Source: Paenibacillus piscarius (GTDB lineage Bacteria; Bacillota; Bacilli; Paenibacillales; Paenibacillaceae). Taken from it: a stretch of 64,000 nucleotides of DNA. Below, piece after piece: positions 7,242 to 16,611 of this stretch (positions are counted from its first letter, which is position 1; every line of letters starts with the position of its first letter). Below the pieces are notes generated by a model, which did not search any database, was not told the DNA's origin, and saw only the letters and a list, made by a program, of their open reading frames with translations. The stretch is from contig NZ_JAIEUI010000019.1 in the NCBI RefSeq assembly GCF_022234545.1, positions 84,947 to 148,946 of the forward strand, read 5' to 3'. The position numbers were made by a program, and so were the translations under genes.

Positions 7242-8873
7242 ATGAATGTTGTACCTGAACCACTGCCGGGCGGATCTGCGCTCGCCGGTGACTATATACA
7301 TCAATATGAAAGAGTAGGACATTTGTATGGCGGTGACTTCCGCAGCCGGGAGAGCCGGGCGGAGCGCGCTGAATGGCTGGACCGTACCGGCAGCCTACGG
7401 GCTGACCGGGCGGAGGTTGCTGCAGCCTTACGCGATTATAATGGCAAGCACAATGCCCATGAGGAGGTCCTCCGCTCGATTGAGCTATTGGAGCAGCCTG
7501 ATACCCTGGTGGTGACAGGCGGCCAGCAGAGCGGCTTGTTCACCGGTCCGTTATTTGTGGCCTATAAGGCCATTACGGTGATTCAGGCGGCCCGTGAGGC
7601 CGCAGAGCAGCTCGGACGGCCTGTTGTGCCGCTGTTCTGGATTGCCGGGGAGGATCATGACTGGGATGAGGTCAATCATACTTATGTACTGAACCGCAGC
7701 GGCGAAATCTCCCGCATTAAGCTGGATCGCGGCGACGGGCCGCGGTCGCCGGTCAGCCAGATCAGCGTGGATGCCGAAAGCTGGCAGCAGGCTGTGGAGC
7801 AATTGGATGGACTGCTGCAGGACAGCGAGTTCAAGCCGCAGCTCATGGAGCTGGTTACCGCTGCGGCGGAGAGTGCCGGGAATATGACGGAAGCCTTTGC
7901 CAAGCTGATGGGCTCCTTGTTCGGGCAATTCGGCCTGATCTTGCTGGATTCAGCCGATCCTGCCCTGCGCAGGCTGGAAGCGCCGATGTTCACTTCTATT
8001 ATAGAGCGCAATGACGAGCTGGAGGCAGCCTACCTGGCAGCGGCTGAACAGATTACCGCCAGCGGATATGAACTGCAGGCCGATGTGACGCCAGGCAATG
8101 CGAATCTCTTCTATATACATGAAGGTGCACGCCTGCTGCTCCATAAGGAGGAGGGACAGTTCACAGACCGGAAGGGCACGGTATCCTTTTCCCGGGAAGA
8201 ATTGCTGAAGCAACTGGAGAATCACCCTGAACGGTTCAGCAATAACGTGCTGACCCGCCCGCTGATGCAGGATTATCTGCTGCCTGTACTGGCTACAGTA
8301 CTTGGACAGGGCGAAATCGCCTATTGGGCTATTCCGCAGCAGGCCTTCCGGGTGCTGGACGGGCAAATGCCGCTGATTCTTCCGCGGATGTCTTTTACAG
8401 TAATAGAAGGAACGCTTAAGAAGCATATGGATAAATACGGCCTGACCTTCACGGATGTGCAGGGGGGCCTGGACAATAAACGTAAAGAGTGGCTGAGCGC
8501 CCAAGACGAGCTAAGGCTGGAAGACCGGTTCGAAGAGATCCGGACGGTGTTCTCCGGAATGTATGAACCGCTGATTGAACAGCTTGGCAGCATTCAGGCG
8601 GGTCTGCTGAAGCTGGGGAACAATAACAAGGATAAGATTCTTGATCAGATTTCCTTCCTGGAAGCTAAGGCGCTTGACGCGCTGGAGAAGCAGAATGAAG
8701 CTGCGCTGCGCCAGTGGGAACGGATCGAGCTGTCGCTGATACCGCTGGGTAAGCTGCAGGAACGTGTATATAATATGATGTACTATCTTAACCGTTACGG
8801 ACTTGGATGGCTTGAGGATGTAATGGCTGTGCCCGCCGACTTCAGCGGAACACACCGTATCATTTATATGTAA
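7242..8873 (+). CDS. bshC: Bacillithiol biosynthesis cysteine-adding enzyme BshC
   Basis: A 543-residue BshC/YllA family protein, which adds cysteine to GlcN-malate in the last step of bacillithiol synthesis, the main low-molecular-weight thiol of Bacillales. Recognisable pieces are VTGGQQSGLFTGPLF (about 95-110), PLFWIAGEDHDWDEVNH (about 130-147) and the C-terminal coiled-coil region. The ATG 7242 is chosen because GGAGG at 7228-7232 lies 9 bases upstream; an earlier ATG at 7218 lacks a site. The place before mraZ is the same as yllA in B. subtilis. Length is usual for the family. Confidence 0.93.
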   Translation: MNVVPEPLPGGSALAGDYIHQYERVGHLYGGDFRSRESRAERAEWLDRTGSLRADRAEVAAALRDYNGKHNAHEEVLRSIELLEQPDTLVVTGGQQSGLFTGPLFVAYKAITVIQAAREAAEQLGRPVVPLFWIAGEDHDWDEVNHTYVLNRSGEISRIKLDRGDGPRSPVSQISVDAESWQQAVEQLDGLLQDSEFKPQLMELVTAAAESAGNMTEAFAKLMGSLFGQFGLILLDSADPALRRLEAPMFTSIIERNDELEAAYLAAAEQITASGYELQADVTPGNANLFYIHEGARLLLHKEEGQFTDRKGTVSFSREELLKQLENHPERFSNNVLTRPLMQDYLLPVLATVLGQGEIAYWAIPQQAFRVLDGQMPLILPRMSFTVIEGTLKKHMDKYGLTFTDVQGGLDNKRKEWLSAQDELRLEDRFEEIRTVFSGMYEPLIEQLGSIQAGLLKLGNNNKDKILDQISFLEAKALDALEKQNEAALRQWERIELSLIPLGKLQERVYNMMYYLNRYGLGWLEDVMAVPADFSGTHRIIYM

Positions 8874-8928
8874 GAAGCAGTGAAATGCAGGCAGGCTGAC
8901 TCAAAATGTTGAAGGAGGGTTTCATTCT

Positions 8929-10200
8929 ATGAGTTCATTATCCAAGGAAAACAGTATTGTCGCTGATATGTCCCTTGCGCCTGAGGGCCATCTCAAAATC
9001 GACTGGGTCCGCCAGCATATGCCGGTGCTGAACCGCATCCGTGAGCAGTTTGAAGCGGAGCAGCCGTTCAAGGGACTGAAGGTATCAATTACGCTTCACC
9101 TGGAAGCGAAGACGGCTTATCTGGCCAAGGTGGTTCAGGCCGGCGGTGCTGAAGTAACGATTACCGGCTCCAATCCATTGTCCACACAGGATGATGTATG
9201 TGCTGCACTGGTAGAGGACGGCATCACCGTATTCGCCAAGTACAATCCTTCTCCTGAAGAGTTCAAGGCGCTGAACATCAAGGCGCTGGAGAGCAAGCCG
9301 GATCTGATTATTGACGACGGCGGGGACTTTGCGACACTGCTGCATTCCGAACGGCCTGACCTGATGGAGAACATCCGCGGCGGAGCGGAAGAGACTACTA
9401 CAGGGATCATCCGGCTGAAGGCGCTGCAGAAGCAGGGAATGCTGAAATTCCCGATGGTGGCAGTAAATGACGCTTATTGCAAATATTTGTTCGACAACCG
9501 CTACGGCACAGGACAATCGGCATGGGACGGCATTGTTCGCACGACAAATCTGATTGTGGCCGGCAAAACCGTAGTTGTGGTCGGGTACGGCTGGTGCGGT
9601 AAAGGCGTAGCGATGCGCGCTAAGGGACTAGGTGCGAATGTTATCGTCACTGAAGTGGATGCGATCAAAGCGGTAGAGGCCCATATGGACGGGTTCCATG
9701 TGATGCCAATGCTGGAGGCGGCGAAGCAAGGAGACTTCTTCGTTACCGTTACCGGCAACCGGTATGTGATCCGCGGTGAGCACTATGACGTCATGAAGGA
9801 CGGCGCGATTCTCTGCAATGCCGGGCACTTCGACGTGGAAGTGAATAAGCCGGAGCTGGCTGAGCGTTCGGTGTCCCAGCGGACGGTGCGCAAGAATATC
9901 GAAGAGTATCAGCTGAAGGATGGACGGAAGCTGTATCTGCTGGCTGAAGGACGTCTGGTTAACCTGGGAGCGGCAGATGGCCACCCGGCGGAGATTATGG
10001 ATACGACCTTTGCCCTGCAGGCACTCTCGCTGAGATATGTGAATGACAATTACAAGAATATTGGCGTCAAAGTAGAGAATGTTCCTTACGAGCTGGATGA
10101 GCAGGTAGCGCGCTTCAAGCTGGAGAGTCTGGGCATTGCCATCGACAGTCTCACGCAGGCTCAGGTGGATTATCTGGACAGCTGGAATCTGAACGACTAA
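8929..10200 (+). CDS. ahcY: Adenosylhomocysteinase (SAH hydrolase)
   Basis: A 423-residue enzyme that splits S-adenosylhomocysteine into adenosine and homocysteine, removing the product inhibitor of methyltransferases. Visible are the substrate domain with LEAKTAYLA, DDGGD, the AEETTTGIIRL motif, VNDAYCKYLFDNRYGTGQS, and the NAD-binding GYGWCGKGVAMRAKGLGA (about 220). The C terminus is shorter than in eukaryotic enzymes and ends LDSWNLND, without the K-x-DHYRY tail. The start follows GAAGGAGGG. Many Bacillus use Pfs/LuxS rather than AhcY, so its presence suggests a different methyl-cycle route here. Confidence 0.92.
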   Translation: MSSLSKENSIVADMSLAPEGHLKIDWVRQHMPVLNRIREQFEAEQPFKGLKVSITLHLEAKTAYLAKVVQAGGAEVTITGSNPLSTQDDVCAALVEDGITVFAKYNPSPEEFKALNIKALESKPDLIIDDGGDFATLLHSERPDLMENIRGGAEETTTGIIRLKALQKQGMLKFPMVAVNDAYCKYLFDNRYGTGQSAWDGIVRTTNLIVAGKTVVVVGYGWCGKGVAMRAKGLGANVIVTEVDAIKAVEAHMDGFHVMPMLEAAKQGDFFVTVTGNRYVIRGEHYDVMKDGAILCNAGHFDVEVNKPELAERSVSQRTVRKNIEEYQLKDGRKLYLLAEGRLVNLGAADGHPAEIMDTTFALQALSLRYVNDNYKNIGVKVENVPYELDEQVARFKLESLGIAIDSLTQAQVDYLDSWNLND

Positions 10201-10217
10201 GCATAAGGATCTATATG

Positions 10218-10249
10218 AGCCCGGAGCCAGTCAAATGGCCCGGGCTTTT
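10218..10249 (+). terminator. Terminator after ahcY
   Basis: AGCCCGG (10218-10224) pairs with CCGGGCT (10240-10246), followed by TTT. It separates ahcY from the mraZ leader. A second hairpin, ACCTTC (10298-10303) with GAAGGT (10312-10317) and a T-rich tail, lies between it and mraZ. Confidence 0.7.
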
Positions 10250-10339
10250 GCGTGTTTTCAGGCAGAATAGAGTGCCGCTTGACAAGAAGAAAAAATTACC
10301 TTCGCGCGGAAGAAGGTTTTTGATTTTTAATGGCGAATC

Positions 10340-10345
10340 TATTAT
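10340..10345 (+). promoter_or_regulatory. Probable -10 of the mraZ (dcw) promoter
   Basis: TATTAT at 10340-10345 lies just before the MraZ-type repeats. Its -35 is poor; a perfect TTGACA at 10279-10284 is too far upstream to pair with it. The repeats would overlap the start of transcription, as expected for repression. Confidence 0.4.
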
Positions 10346-10352
10346 GCTTAGG

Positions 10353-10378
10353 TGGTGAAAAGTGGGGCAAAGTGGGGA
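10353..10378 (+). promoter_or_regulatory. MraZ-binding repeats upstream of mraZ
   Basis: Three boxes recur every 10 bp: TGGTG (10353), TGGGG (10363) and TGGGG (10373), the last two within the direct repeat AAAGTGGGGC / AAAGTGGGGA. MraZ binds TGGGN repeats separated by 5 bp in E. coli and AAAGTG-type repeats with 10-bp period in mycoplasmas. This is a textbook autoregulatory site in the expected place. Confidence 0.8.
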
Positions 10379-10405
10379 ATCGGGATTCAGGGGTGGGAGT
10401 AGCTT

Positions 10406-10843
10406 ATGTTTATGGGGGAATACCAGCATACCATCGACGATAAGGGCCGGATCATTATCCCGGCCAAGTTCCGTGACATGCTCGGCGCTTCCTTCGTGGC
10501 GACCCGCGGCCTGGACTCATGCCTGTTTGTTTATCCCATGGAAGAATGGGGAATCATGGAGCACAAGCTCAAAAGCCTTTCACTGATGAAATCGGATGCC
10601 CGTGCCTTCAGCCGGTTCTTTTTCTCGGGAGCGACTGAATGTGTATGGGACAAGCAGGGCAGGGTGAATCTGCCGGGGAATCTGCGGCAATACGCCAAGC
10701 TCGACAAGGACTGTGTCATTCTGGGCGTTTCAAACCGGGTGGAGATCTGGAACAAGCAGCTTTGGGAGCAGTACTACGAACAGTCAGAGGAATCGTTCAA
10801 CGAAATCGCCGAGAAGCTGGTGGATTTCAATTTTGATCTATAA
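10406..10843 (+). CDS. mraZ: Transcriptional regulator MraZ
   Basis: A 145-residue MraZ with two tandem SpoVT-AbrB-type folds. Each has the D-x-KGR signature: DDKGRIIIPAKFRD (about 11-24) and DKQGRVNLPGNLRQY (about 83-97). MraZ forms a ring-shaped oligomer that binds repeats before its own operon and controls the dcw genes. The start MFMGEYQHTID matches the B. subtilis protein almost exactly. It opens the dcw cluster and is followed by rsmH after 40 bases. Confidence 0.95.
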   Translation: MFMGEYQHTIDDKGRIIIPAKFRDMLGASFVATRGLDSCLFVYPMEEWGIMEHKLKSLSLMKSDARAFSRFFFSGATECVWDKQGRVNLPGNLRQYAKLDKDCVILGVSNRVEIWNKQLWEQYYEQSEESFNEIAEKLVDFNFDL

Positions 10844-10883
10844 CACACACACAATCGGAATTACTGCCTTGGAGGGATGCAGC

Positions 10884-11837
10884 TTGTTTCACCACATCAC
10901 GGTGCTTAAGGAAGAAGCGACAGAAGGGCTGCACGTCAAGCAGGATGGCATATATGTGGACTGTACGCTCGGGGGAGCCGGGCACAGCTCGCTGATTGCC
11001 TCCAGGCTTAGCGGCAAGGGCCGTCTGATCTGTCTGGATCAGGACGACTGGGCGCTGAACAATGCGAAAGAGAAATTATCCGGCTACGGAGACAAGGTGG
11101 TGACCGTCAAGACCAACTTCCGTGATCTGGAGGCTGTGCTGAAGTCGCTGCCGTTCGTCCCGCAGGTGGATGGTGTTCCGCAGGTGGACGGGATTCTGTT
11201 CGATCTGGGGGTCTCCTCTCCGCAGTTTGACGAAGGGGAACGGGGCTTCAGCTACAATCATGATGCTCCGCTGGATATGCGGATGGACCAGTCGGCGAAG
11301 CTCACCGCGGCGGATATCGTCAATACCTGGAGCGAGCAGGAGATTGCCAGGGTGCTTTTCCAGTATGGCGAAGAGAAGTTCTCCCGGCGGATTGCCCGCA
11401 GGATTGTGGAGCGCAGGGAAGAACGTCCAATTGAGAGTACCGGGGAGCTGGCCGAGCTGATCAAGGAAGGGATTCCTGCAGCGGCCCGGCGGACGGGCGG
11501 CCATCCGGCCAAACGGAGCTTCCAGGGACTGCGGATCGCCGTCAACGATGAGCTGGGGGCGTTCGAGGAAGGGCTTCATGCCGCTGTGCGCTGTCTGGCG
11601 CCGGAGGGAAGGGTCTCGGTCATTACCTTTCATTCGCTGGAGGACCGGATCTGCAAGCAGATTTTCAGCAGTTACCTGAGCCGTTGTACCTGCCCGCCTG
11701 ACCTTCCGTACTGCGTATGCGGGGCCGAAGGCACTCTGAAGCTGATCAACCGCAAGCCCATTGTACCCGGAGAAGAAGAGCTGGAACAGAATTCGCGTGC
11801 CCGTTCAGCTAAGCTGCGTATTGCAGAGAAATTGTAA
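10884..11837 (+). CDS. rsmH: 16S rRNA m4C1402 methyltransferase RsmH
   Basis: A 317-residue SAM-dependent methyltransferase (MraW) that methylates N4 of C1402 in the ribosomal P site. It has the SAM motif DCTLGGAGHS (about 24-33), the catalytic-region DLGVSSPQFD, the inserted helical domain, FQGLRIAVNDEL and ITFHSLEDR. The start is TTG 10884, 7 bases after GGAGGG (10871-10876); the frame extends upstream into mraZ but that part has no homology. It carries a small insertion repeating VDGVPQVDG near residue 95, encoded by a short DNA duplication. Confidence 0.95.
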   Translation: MFHHITVLKEEATEGLHVKQDGIYVDCTLGGAGHSSLIASRLSGKGRLICLDQDDWALNNAKEKLSGYGDKVVTVKTNFRDLEAVLKSLPFVPQVDGVPQVDGILFDLGVSSPQFDEGERGFSYNHDAPLDMRMDQSAKLTAADIVNTWSEQEIARVLFQYGEEKFSRRIARRIVERREERPIESTGELAELIKEGIPAAARRTGGHPAKRSFQGLRIAVNDELGAFEEGLHAAVRCLAPEGRVSVITFHSLEDRICKQIFSSYLSRCTCPPDLPYCVCGAEGTLKLINRKPIVPGEEELEQNSRARSAKLRIAEKL

Positions 11838-11860
11838 ATGACGATAAAGGAGAATCAGAG

Positions 11861-12256
11861 ATGGCTTATACCCGCGGAAACCTGGCAGTGCAACCTAAGA
11901 GGAAACAAGAGGCAAACCCGCTCTATCGTGAGAAGACAAAAGTCGTCACCAGGCGCAGAGTCCTGCCGCTGCAGGAGAAGCTTTTGTACATGCTGACGCT
12001 GGGAGCCTTCGTGCTGGTAGCAGCCTCCCTAATCTGGCGTTACGTCCATATTTACGATTTGAACCTGCAAGCCCAGAAGCTGGACACCGAAATTTCCAAG
12101 AACAAGAAACAAATTGCCACCTATCAGATGGAGAAGCAGAAGCTTGAACAGACGATCGTCCAGAGAGCGCAGGAGATGGGGTACGTGATTCCATCCGTTG
12201 ATTCTACAATCTATGTGCCGATTAGCAGCCAGGCTACTGACAAGGCCGGTAACTAA
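11861..12256 (+). CDS. ftsL: Cell division protein FtsL
   Basis: A 131-residue bitopic membrane protein. It has a basic cytoplasmic N terminus (about 1-42), one transmembrane helix (about 43-62) and an extracellular leucine-zipper-like coiled coil (about 67-108). FtsL forms a complex with DivIB and DivIC at the septum and is limiting for division in B. subtilis. AAGGAG precedes the ATG. Sequence identity in this family is low; the call rests on topology, size and the rsmH-ftsL-pbpB order. Confidence 0.85.
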   Translation: MAYTRGNLAVQPKRKQEANPLYREKTKVVTRRRVLPLQEKLLYMLTLGAFVLVAASLIWRYVHIYDLNLQAQKLDTEISKNKKQIATYQMEKQKLEQTIVQRAQEMGYVIPSVDSTIYVPISSQATDKAGN

Positions 12257-12303
12257 CCAGCGATGAACGGCAATCGCAATACTAGAAGCTGTGAGGGTTC
12301 CTT

Positions 12304-14538
12304 ATGGTCAAAAGAATAAAACTTCGCACACTGTTTATAGGAGGGTGTATTACCCTCTTTTTTCTTGTTTTGGTCGCAAGGGTATTCTGGATCCAGGTGC
12401 TTCAGCGTGAGAAATGGCAAGAGGCCGCAGCCGAGCAATGGGCGCATACGTCTATTATCAAGGCAGTCCGCGGGGTGATCTCTGACCGCAACGGCAATGT
12501 CCTGGCCAGCGATGTTCCCGCTTATACGGTGGTGGTGAACCCGAAGGTCATTGCCGAGAAGAAAATCGGTGAAGAGGTGATTCAGGGCCTGCATGAGCTG
12601 CTTGGCAAGCCGGTGGATGAGCTGAAGAAGCTGGTAGAGGCCAAGGATAAAGATGGAGAGTATCTGAAGAACCGGGAAATCCGCAATGAGGGCTGGAAGA
12701 TCGACCAGGAGATGGCCGATAAAGTAAAAGCTTTTGTAGATAAGCTGAAGAAAGAGCATGATACGCTGGAAACCGGAGTCGGCCTTGTCCGGGAACAGAA
12801 GCGTTACTATCCGAAGGATTCGCTGGCAGCCCATATTCTGGGCTATACCGACAGGGACGGCAAAGCGGTAATGGGTCTGGAGAAGTCGCTGGATCAGCAG
12901 CTCGCCGGTGTTGACGGCAAGCTGTATTACCAGAGTGATGGTATAGGAGTCAAGCTGCCGGATTCCAAGGATACGTTCCAGCCGGTGGTAAACGGAAGCA
13001 ACTTCAAGCTGAGCATTGACAGCACGATTCAGCTCTATATTGAACAGGCGATGAAGAAGGCGTATGCTGAGTACCGGCCGAAATCAATCAGTGTCATTGC
13101 TGCCGATCCGAACACGATGGAGATTCTGGGGCTGGCGAATATGCCGACCTTCAACCCTAACGAATACTATGATCTCAATCAGGACGCTGCGGGCTTCTTC
13201 AACCATGCGATCATGACGAGATTCGAGCCGGGGTCCACATTCAAGATCGTTCCGCTGGCCGGTGCGGTGCAGGAGAAGCAGTTTGATCCGAATGCAAAAG
13301 TCCATTCGGGATCTATCCGGATTAAGGGATACAGCAAGCCGATCTATGATATGAACCGGGCCGGATACGGCACAATCACCTTCCTTGAAGGGGTCAAGCG
13401 GTCCAGTAACGTGGCCTTCGTCAAGTTCGGTTACGAGTTGCTGGGTAAGGACAAGCTGCTGAAGTATATCAATGATTTCGGTTTCAGTGAGAAGACAGGG
13501 ATTGATCTTCCGGGAGAGATCACCGGGCTCGTCAACCCGGACCCGAACCGGGCGGTTGAAAATGCTACCCTTGCCTATGGGCACGGCAAACTGCTGGTGA
13601 CGCCGATTGAGCAGCTTACCGCTATGGCGGCGATTGCGAACGGCGGCAAGTTGCTGGTGCCGCATGTGGTGAAGGAGGTTACCGATCCAAATACTGGCAA
13701 GACCACGGTGACCCAGCCGGAGGTTGTGCGTCAGGTACTCTCGGAAGCTAGTGCCCGTGAAACAGGCAGCTATCTGGAGCAGGTTGTGGCTGATCAGCAG
13801 ATCGGAACAGGGAAACATGCCTTCATCGATGGATACCGGGTTGCGGGCAAGACGGGGACAGCCATCAAGCCTGACGGCAAGGGCGGGTATGACCGGGATA
13901 AGGTGCGTTCCTCCTTCCTGGGGTATGCACCGGCCAATGACCCTAAGATTGTTGTATTCGTAACGATTGACGAGCCTGCCGATGCGGTCGGCGGCGGTAA
14001 GGCAGCAGGTCCGGTCTTCAAGGAGATCGTGTCGCAGGCGCTTCCTTATATGGGCGTGCCTAAGGCAGGCGATGTCGCCAATCCTGACAGCAAGAAGACG
14101 CCGAAGGCTCAGGCTGTGGTCCAGCGTAAGGCGCCGGACCTCACCGGCCAAACCGTAAAGGCTGCCAGACAGCAGCTCATTAATCAGGGTTTTGATTTTG
14201 AAGCGGTAGGACAAGGAGCAAATGTGGTCAGCCAATATCCCGAGAAGGATACCCCGCTTACTGCAGGGCAGCGGATCTACCTGATCAGCGAGCAGGGAGA
14301 GAACCTGACGCTTCCTGATCTGCGCGGCCAATCCCTGCGCGATGCGCTGGAGATCCTCAACCTGCTGAAGGTGGGAATCTCCGTCAATGGAGAAGGTTAT
14401 GTCACGGAGCAGACTCAGACCAAGAATAACGGTAAAACCCAGGTTGCGCTGAAGCTTAGCCCGCTTAATGCGTATGGGGAGAATATTCCTGTTGCCATGG
14501 CGGGTGATACCAGCGATGAAGAGGCCGGGAAGAAGTAA
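12304..14538 (+). CDS. pbpB: Class B penicillin-binding protein, division transpeptidase (PBP2B type)
   Basis: A 744-residue septal transpeptidase. One N-terminal membrane anchor (about 9-31), the PBP dimerisation domain with GVISDRNGNVLASD, then the transpeptidase domain with S311-T-F-K, S367-S-N and K516-T-G. Two PASTA domains follow (about 609-663 and 667-718). It crosslinks peptidoglycan at the septum together with an FtsW-type glycosyltransferase. The ATG at 12304 has only a weak TGAGGG site, so translation may be coupled to ftsL, 47 bases upstream. The tail after the PASTA pair is acidic. Confidence 0.92.
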   Translation: MVKRIKLRTLFIGGCITLFFLVLVARVFWIQVLQREKWQEAAAEQWAHTSIIKAVRGVISDRNGNVLASDVPAYTVVVNPKVIAEKKIGEEVIQGLHELLGKPVDELKKLVEAKDKDGEYLKNREIRNEGWKIDQEMADKVKAFVDKLKKEHDTLETGVGLVREQKRYYPKDSLAAHILGYTDRDGKAVMGLEKSLDQQLAGVDGKLYYQSDGIGVKLPDSKDTFQPVVNGSNFKLSIDSTIQLYIEQAMKKAYAEYRPKSISVIAADPNTMEILGLANMPTFNPNEYYDLNQDAAGFFNHAIMTRFEPGSTFKIVPLAGAVQEKQFDPNAKVHSGSIRIKGYSKPIYDMNRAGYGTITFLEGVKRSSNVAFVKFGYELLGKDKLLKYINDFGFSEKTGIDLPGEITGLVNPDPNRAVENATLAYGHGKLLVTPIEQLTAMAAIANGGKLLVPHVVKEVTDPNTGKTTVTQPEVVRQVLSEASARETGSYLEQVVADQQIGTGKHAFIDGYRVAGKTGTAIKPDGKGGYDRDKVRSSFLGYAPANDPKIVVFVTIDEPADAVGGGKAAGPVFKEIVSQALPYMGVPKAGDVANPDSKKTPKAQAVVQRKAPDLTGQTVKAARQQLINQGFDFEAVGQGANVVSQYPEKDTPLTAGQRIYLISEQGENLTLPDLRGQSLRDALEILNLLKVGISVNGEGYVTEQTQTKNNGKTQVALKLSPLNAYGENIPVAMAGDTSDEEAGKK

Positions 14539-14631
14539 CGGCACCTCCGGGCTTGTTCTAACCCCTGTTTGTCCCGAATAGTCATGAAGATAAGAGATCA
14601 TGTCTATACGAGCGAAAGCGGGGAGAACGCA

Positions 14632-16560
14632 ATGAAGGTATCAAAGGTCGTAAGTCGGCGGAGAATGCTGTGGACGCTGCTGGGACTGGGCGTATTGTTC
14701 GGTGCGCTGGCTGTGCGTCTTGCCTATGTGCAGTTAACCCAGGGGGAGAAGCTGAGTGCCAAGGCGGAGGATTCCTGGCGGCGGAATATCCCCTTCACCG
14801 CGAAGCGCGGGGAGATTCTAGACCGGGAAGGCGTGGCACTGGCCTATAATATCAGTTCACCTACGGTGTATGCCATTCCGGTACAGGTGAAGGAGAAGGA
14901 ACAGACCGCGAAGCAGCTGGCTCCGCTGCTCGGCATGACCGAGGAGAAGCTGACGGCGCTGCTGACCCAGAAGAAAGCCTCAGTGAAGCTGCAGCCCGGC
15001 GGCCGCAAAATTACGATGGAGCTTGCCGCGAGCATCCGTAATTTGCAGCTGCCGGGCATCGTTGTCGCTGAGGACAACAAACGGTACTATCCGTACGGTG
15101 ATCTGGCGGCCCACATTCTGGGCTTTACCGGCATCGACAATCAGGGGATTACCGGCATAGAGAGCATCTACGACAAGCTGCTGCAGGGCAGCGCGGGCAA
15201 TATCTCCTATCTGTCCGATGCCGGGGGAAGGCTGATGCCCGGGTCCTCGGAGAAGTATACGGCGCCGCAGGATGGGCTCAGTCTTCAATTAACCATTGAC
15301 AAGCAGATTCAGTCTATTATGGAGCGCGAGCTGGATCAGGCGATGGTGAAGTATCAGGCTCAGGGAGCCTGGTCTATCGCTATGGACCCCCGCAGCGGCG
15401 AGATTCTGGCAATGGCCAGCCGGCCGGGCTACGAGCCCGGAGCGTATCAGGAATATGACGCCGAGGTGTATAACCGCAATCTGCCGATCTGGATGACGTA
15501 CGAACCGGGCTCCACGTTCAAGATCATCACCCTGGCGGCTGCGCTGCAGGAGGGCAAGGTGGATCTGCAGCATGAGCATTTTTTCGATCCAGGCTATATT
15601 GAGGTCGGCGGCGCGAAGCTGCGCTGCTGGAAGAAGGGCGGGCACGGGAGCCAGACCTTCCTGGAGGTTGTGGAGAACTCCTGCAACCCCGGATTCGTAG
15701 CCTTGGGCCAGCGTCTGGGCAAGGATACATTGTTCAAGTACATCCGCGATTTCGGCTTCGGCACGAAGACGGGGATTGATCTTAACGGGGAAGCGAACGG
15801 GATTCTGTTCAAGCCGGCCCAGGTGGGACCGGTAGAGCTGGCGACAACGGCATTCGGCCAGGGGGTATCCGTGACCCCGATCCAGCAGATTGCTGCAGTA
15901 TCGGCGGCGATTAACGGGGGGAAGCTGTATACCCCGCATGTAGCCAAAGCCTGGATCAACCCGGACACAGGCAATGTGGTCTCCGAGACTGAGCCGGAGG
16001 AAGTGCGCCAGGTCATCTCACCGGAGACCTCGGCGAAGGTGCGTGCTGCCCTTGAGAGCGTAGTTGCCAAAGGCACAGGCCGGCCGGCCTTCATTGACGG
16101 CTACCGTGTGGGCGGCAAGACAGGGACAGCACAGAAGGTTGTCAACGGACGATATTCTCCTACGGAGCATATTGTATCCTTCATTGGCTTTGCGCCGGCG
16201 GATGATCCGCAGATTGTGGTCTACACCGCTGTTGACAATCCCAAAGGAATTCAGTTCGGAGGTGTGGTAGCGGCTCCGATTGTCCAGAATATTCTTGAGG
16301 ATTCTCTGCTCTATCTGAAGGTTCCGCAGCGCAAGGACCAGCTGCCGAAGACCTACAAGTACGGAGAGACTCCGATTGTAACCGTGCCGGATCTCACGGG
16401 AGCGACCGTTCAGGACATTTATGAGGACCTGAACATGAATTTCATGCTGGTACGTTCCGGCACCGGCAATACCGTAATCAACCAGGCGCCCAAGCCGGGA
16501 GCGCGGGTGGAGCAGGGCTCCACGATCCGGATCTATATGGGCACCTCCAGTGAACCGTGA
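14632..16560 (+). CDS. spoVD: Stage V sporulation protein D, spore cortex transpeptidase
   Basis: A 642-residue class B PBP paralogous to the preceding gene but specific for cortex synthesis during sporulation. It has a short basic N terminus, one membrane helix (about 12-34), GEILDREGV, then S294-T-F-K, S350-C-N (an SCN form of the SxN motif) and K496-T-G, and one C-terminal PASTA domain (about 585-640). The ATG at 14632 follows GGGGAG (14620-14625) with 6-base spacing; an in-frame start at 14569 lacks support. The 93-bp gap before it could hold a mother-cell promoter (TCATGAA at 14583, CTATACGA about 15 bp later), but the match to sigma-E is weak. Confidence 0.92.
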   Translation: MKVSKVVSRRRMLWTLLGLGVLFGALAVRLAYVQLTQGEKLSAKAEDSWRRNIPFTAKRGEILDREGVALAYNISSPTVYAIPVQVKEKEQTAKQLAPLLGMTEEKLTALLTQKKASVKLQPGGRKITMELAASIRNLQLPGIVVAEDNKRYYPYGDLAAHILGFTGIDNQGITGIESIYDKLLQGSAGNISYLSDAGGRLMPGSSEKYTAPQDGLSLQLTIDKQIQSIMERELDQAMVKYQAQGAWSIAMDPRSGEILAMASRPGYEPGAYQEYDAEVYNRNLPIWMTYEPGSTFKIITLAAALQEGKVDLQHEHFFDPGYIEVGGAKLRCWKKGGHGSQTFLEVVENSCNPGFVALGQRLGKDTLFKYIRDFGFGTKTGIDLNGEANGILFKPAQVGPVELATTAFGQGVSVTPIQQIAAVSAAINGGKLYTPHVAKAWINPDTGNVVSETEPEEVRQVISPETSAKVRAALESVVAKGTGRPAFIDGYRVGGKTGTAQKVVNGRYSPTEHIVSFIGFAPADDPQIVVYTAVDNPKGIQFGGVVAAPIVQNILEDSLLYLKVPQRKDQLPKTYKYGETPIVTVPDLTGATVQDIYEDLNMNFMLVRSGTGNTVINQAPKPGARVEQGSTIRIYMGTSSEP

Positions 16561-16611
16561 GTGATAATGGGTTGAACTTGATATGGATTAAACACAGAGT
16601 GAGGGATTGCT

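Noticed and set aside
8874..8928. SAM or SAH riboswitch before ahcY
   Set aside because: The gap is only 55 bases and shows no known aptamer core.
10713..10883. 57-codon N-terminal extension of rsmH
   Set aside because: Overlaps mraZ in another frame; TTG 10884 has a good GGAGGG and starts at the conserved domain.
13084..14601. Long minus-strand frame opposite pbpB
   Set aside because: Shadow of a clear PBP gene; no ribosome site and no recognisable family.
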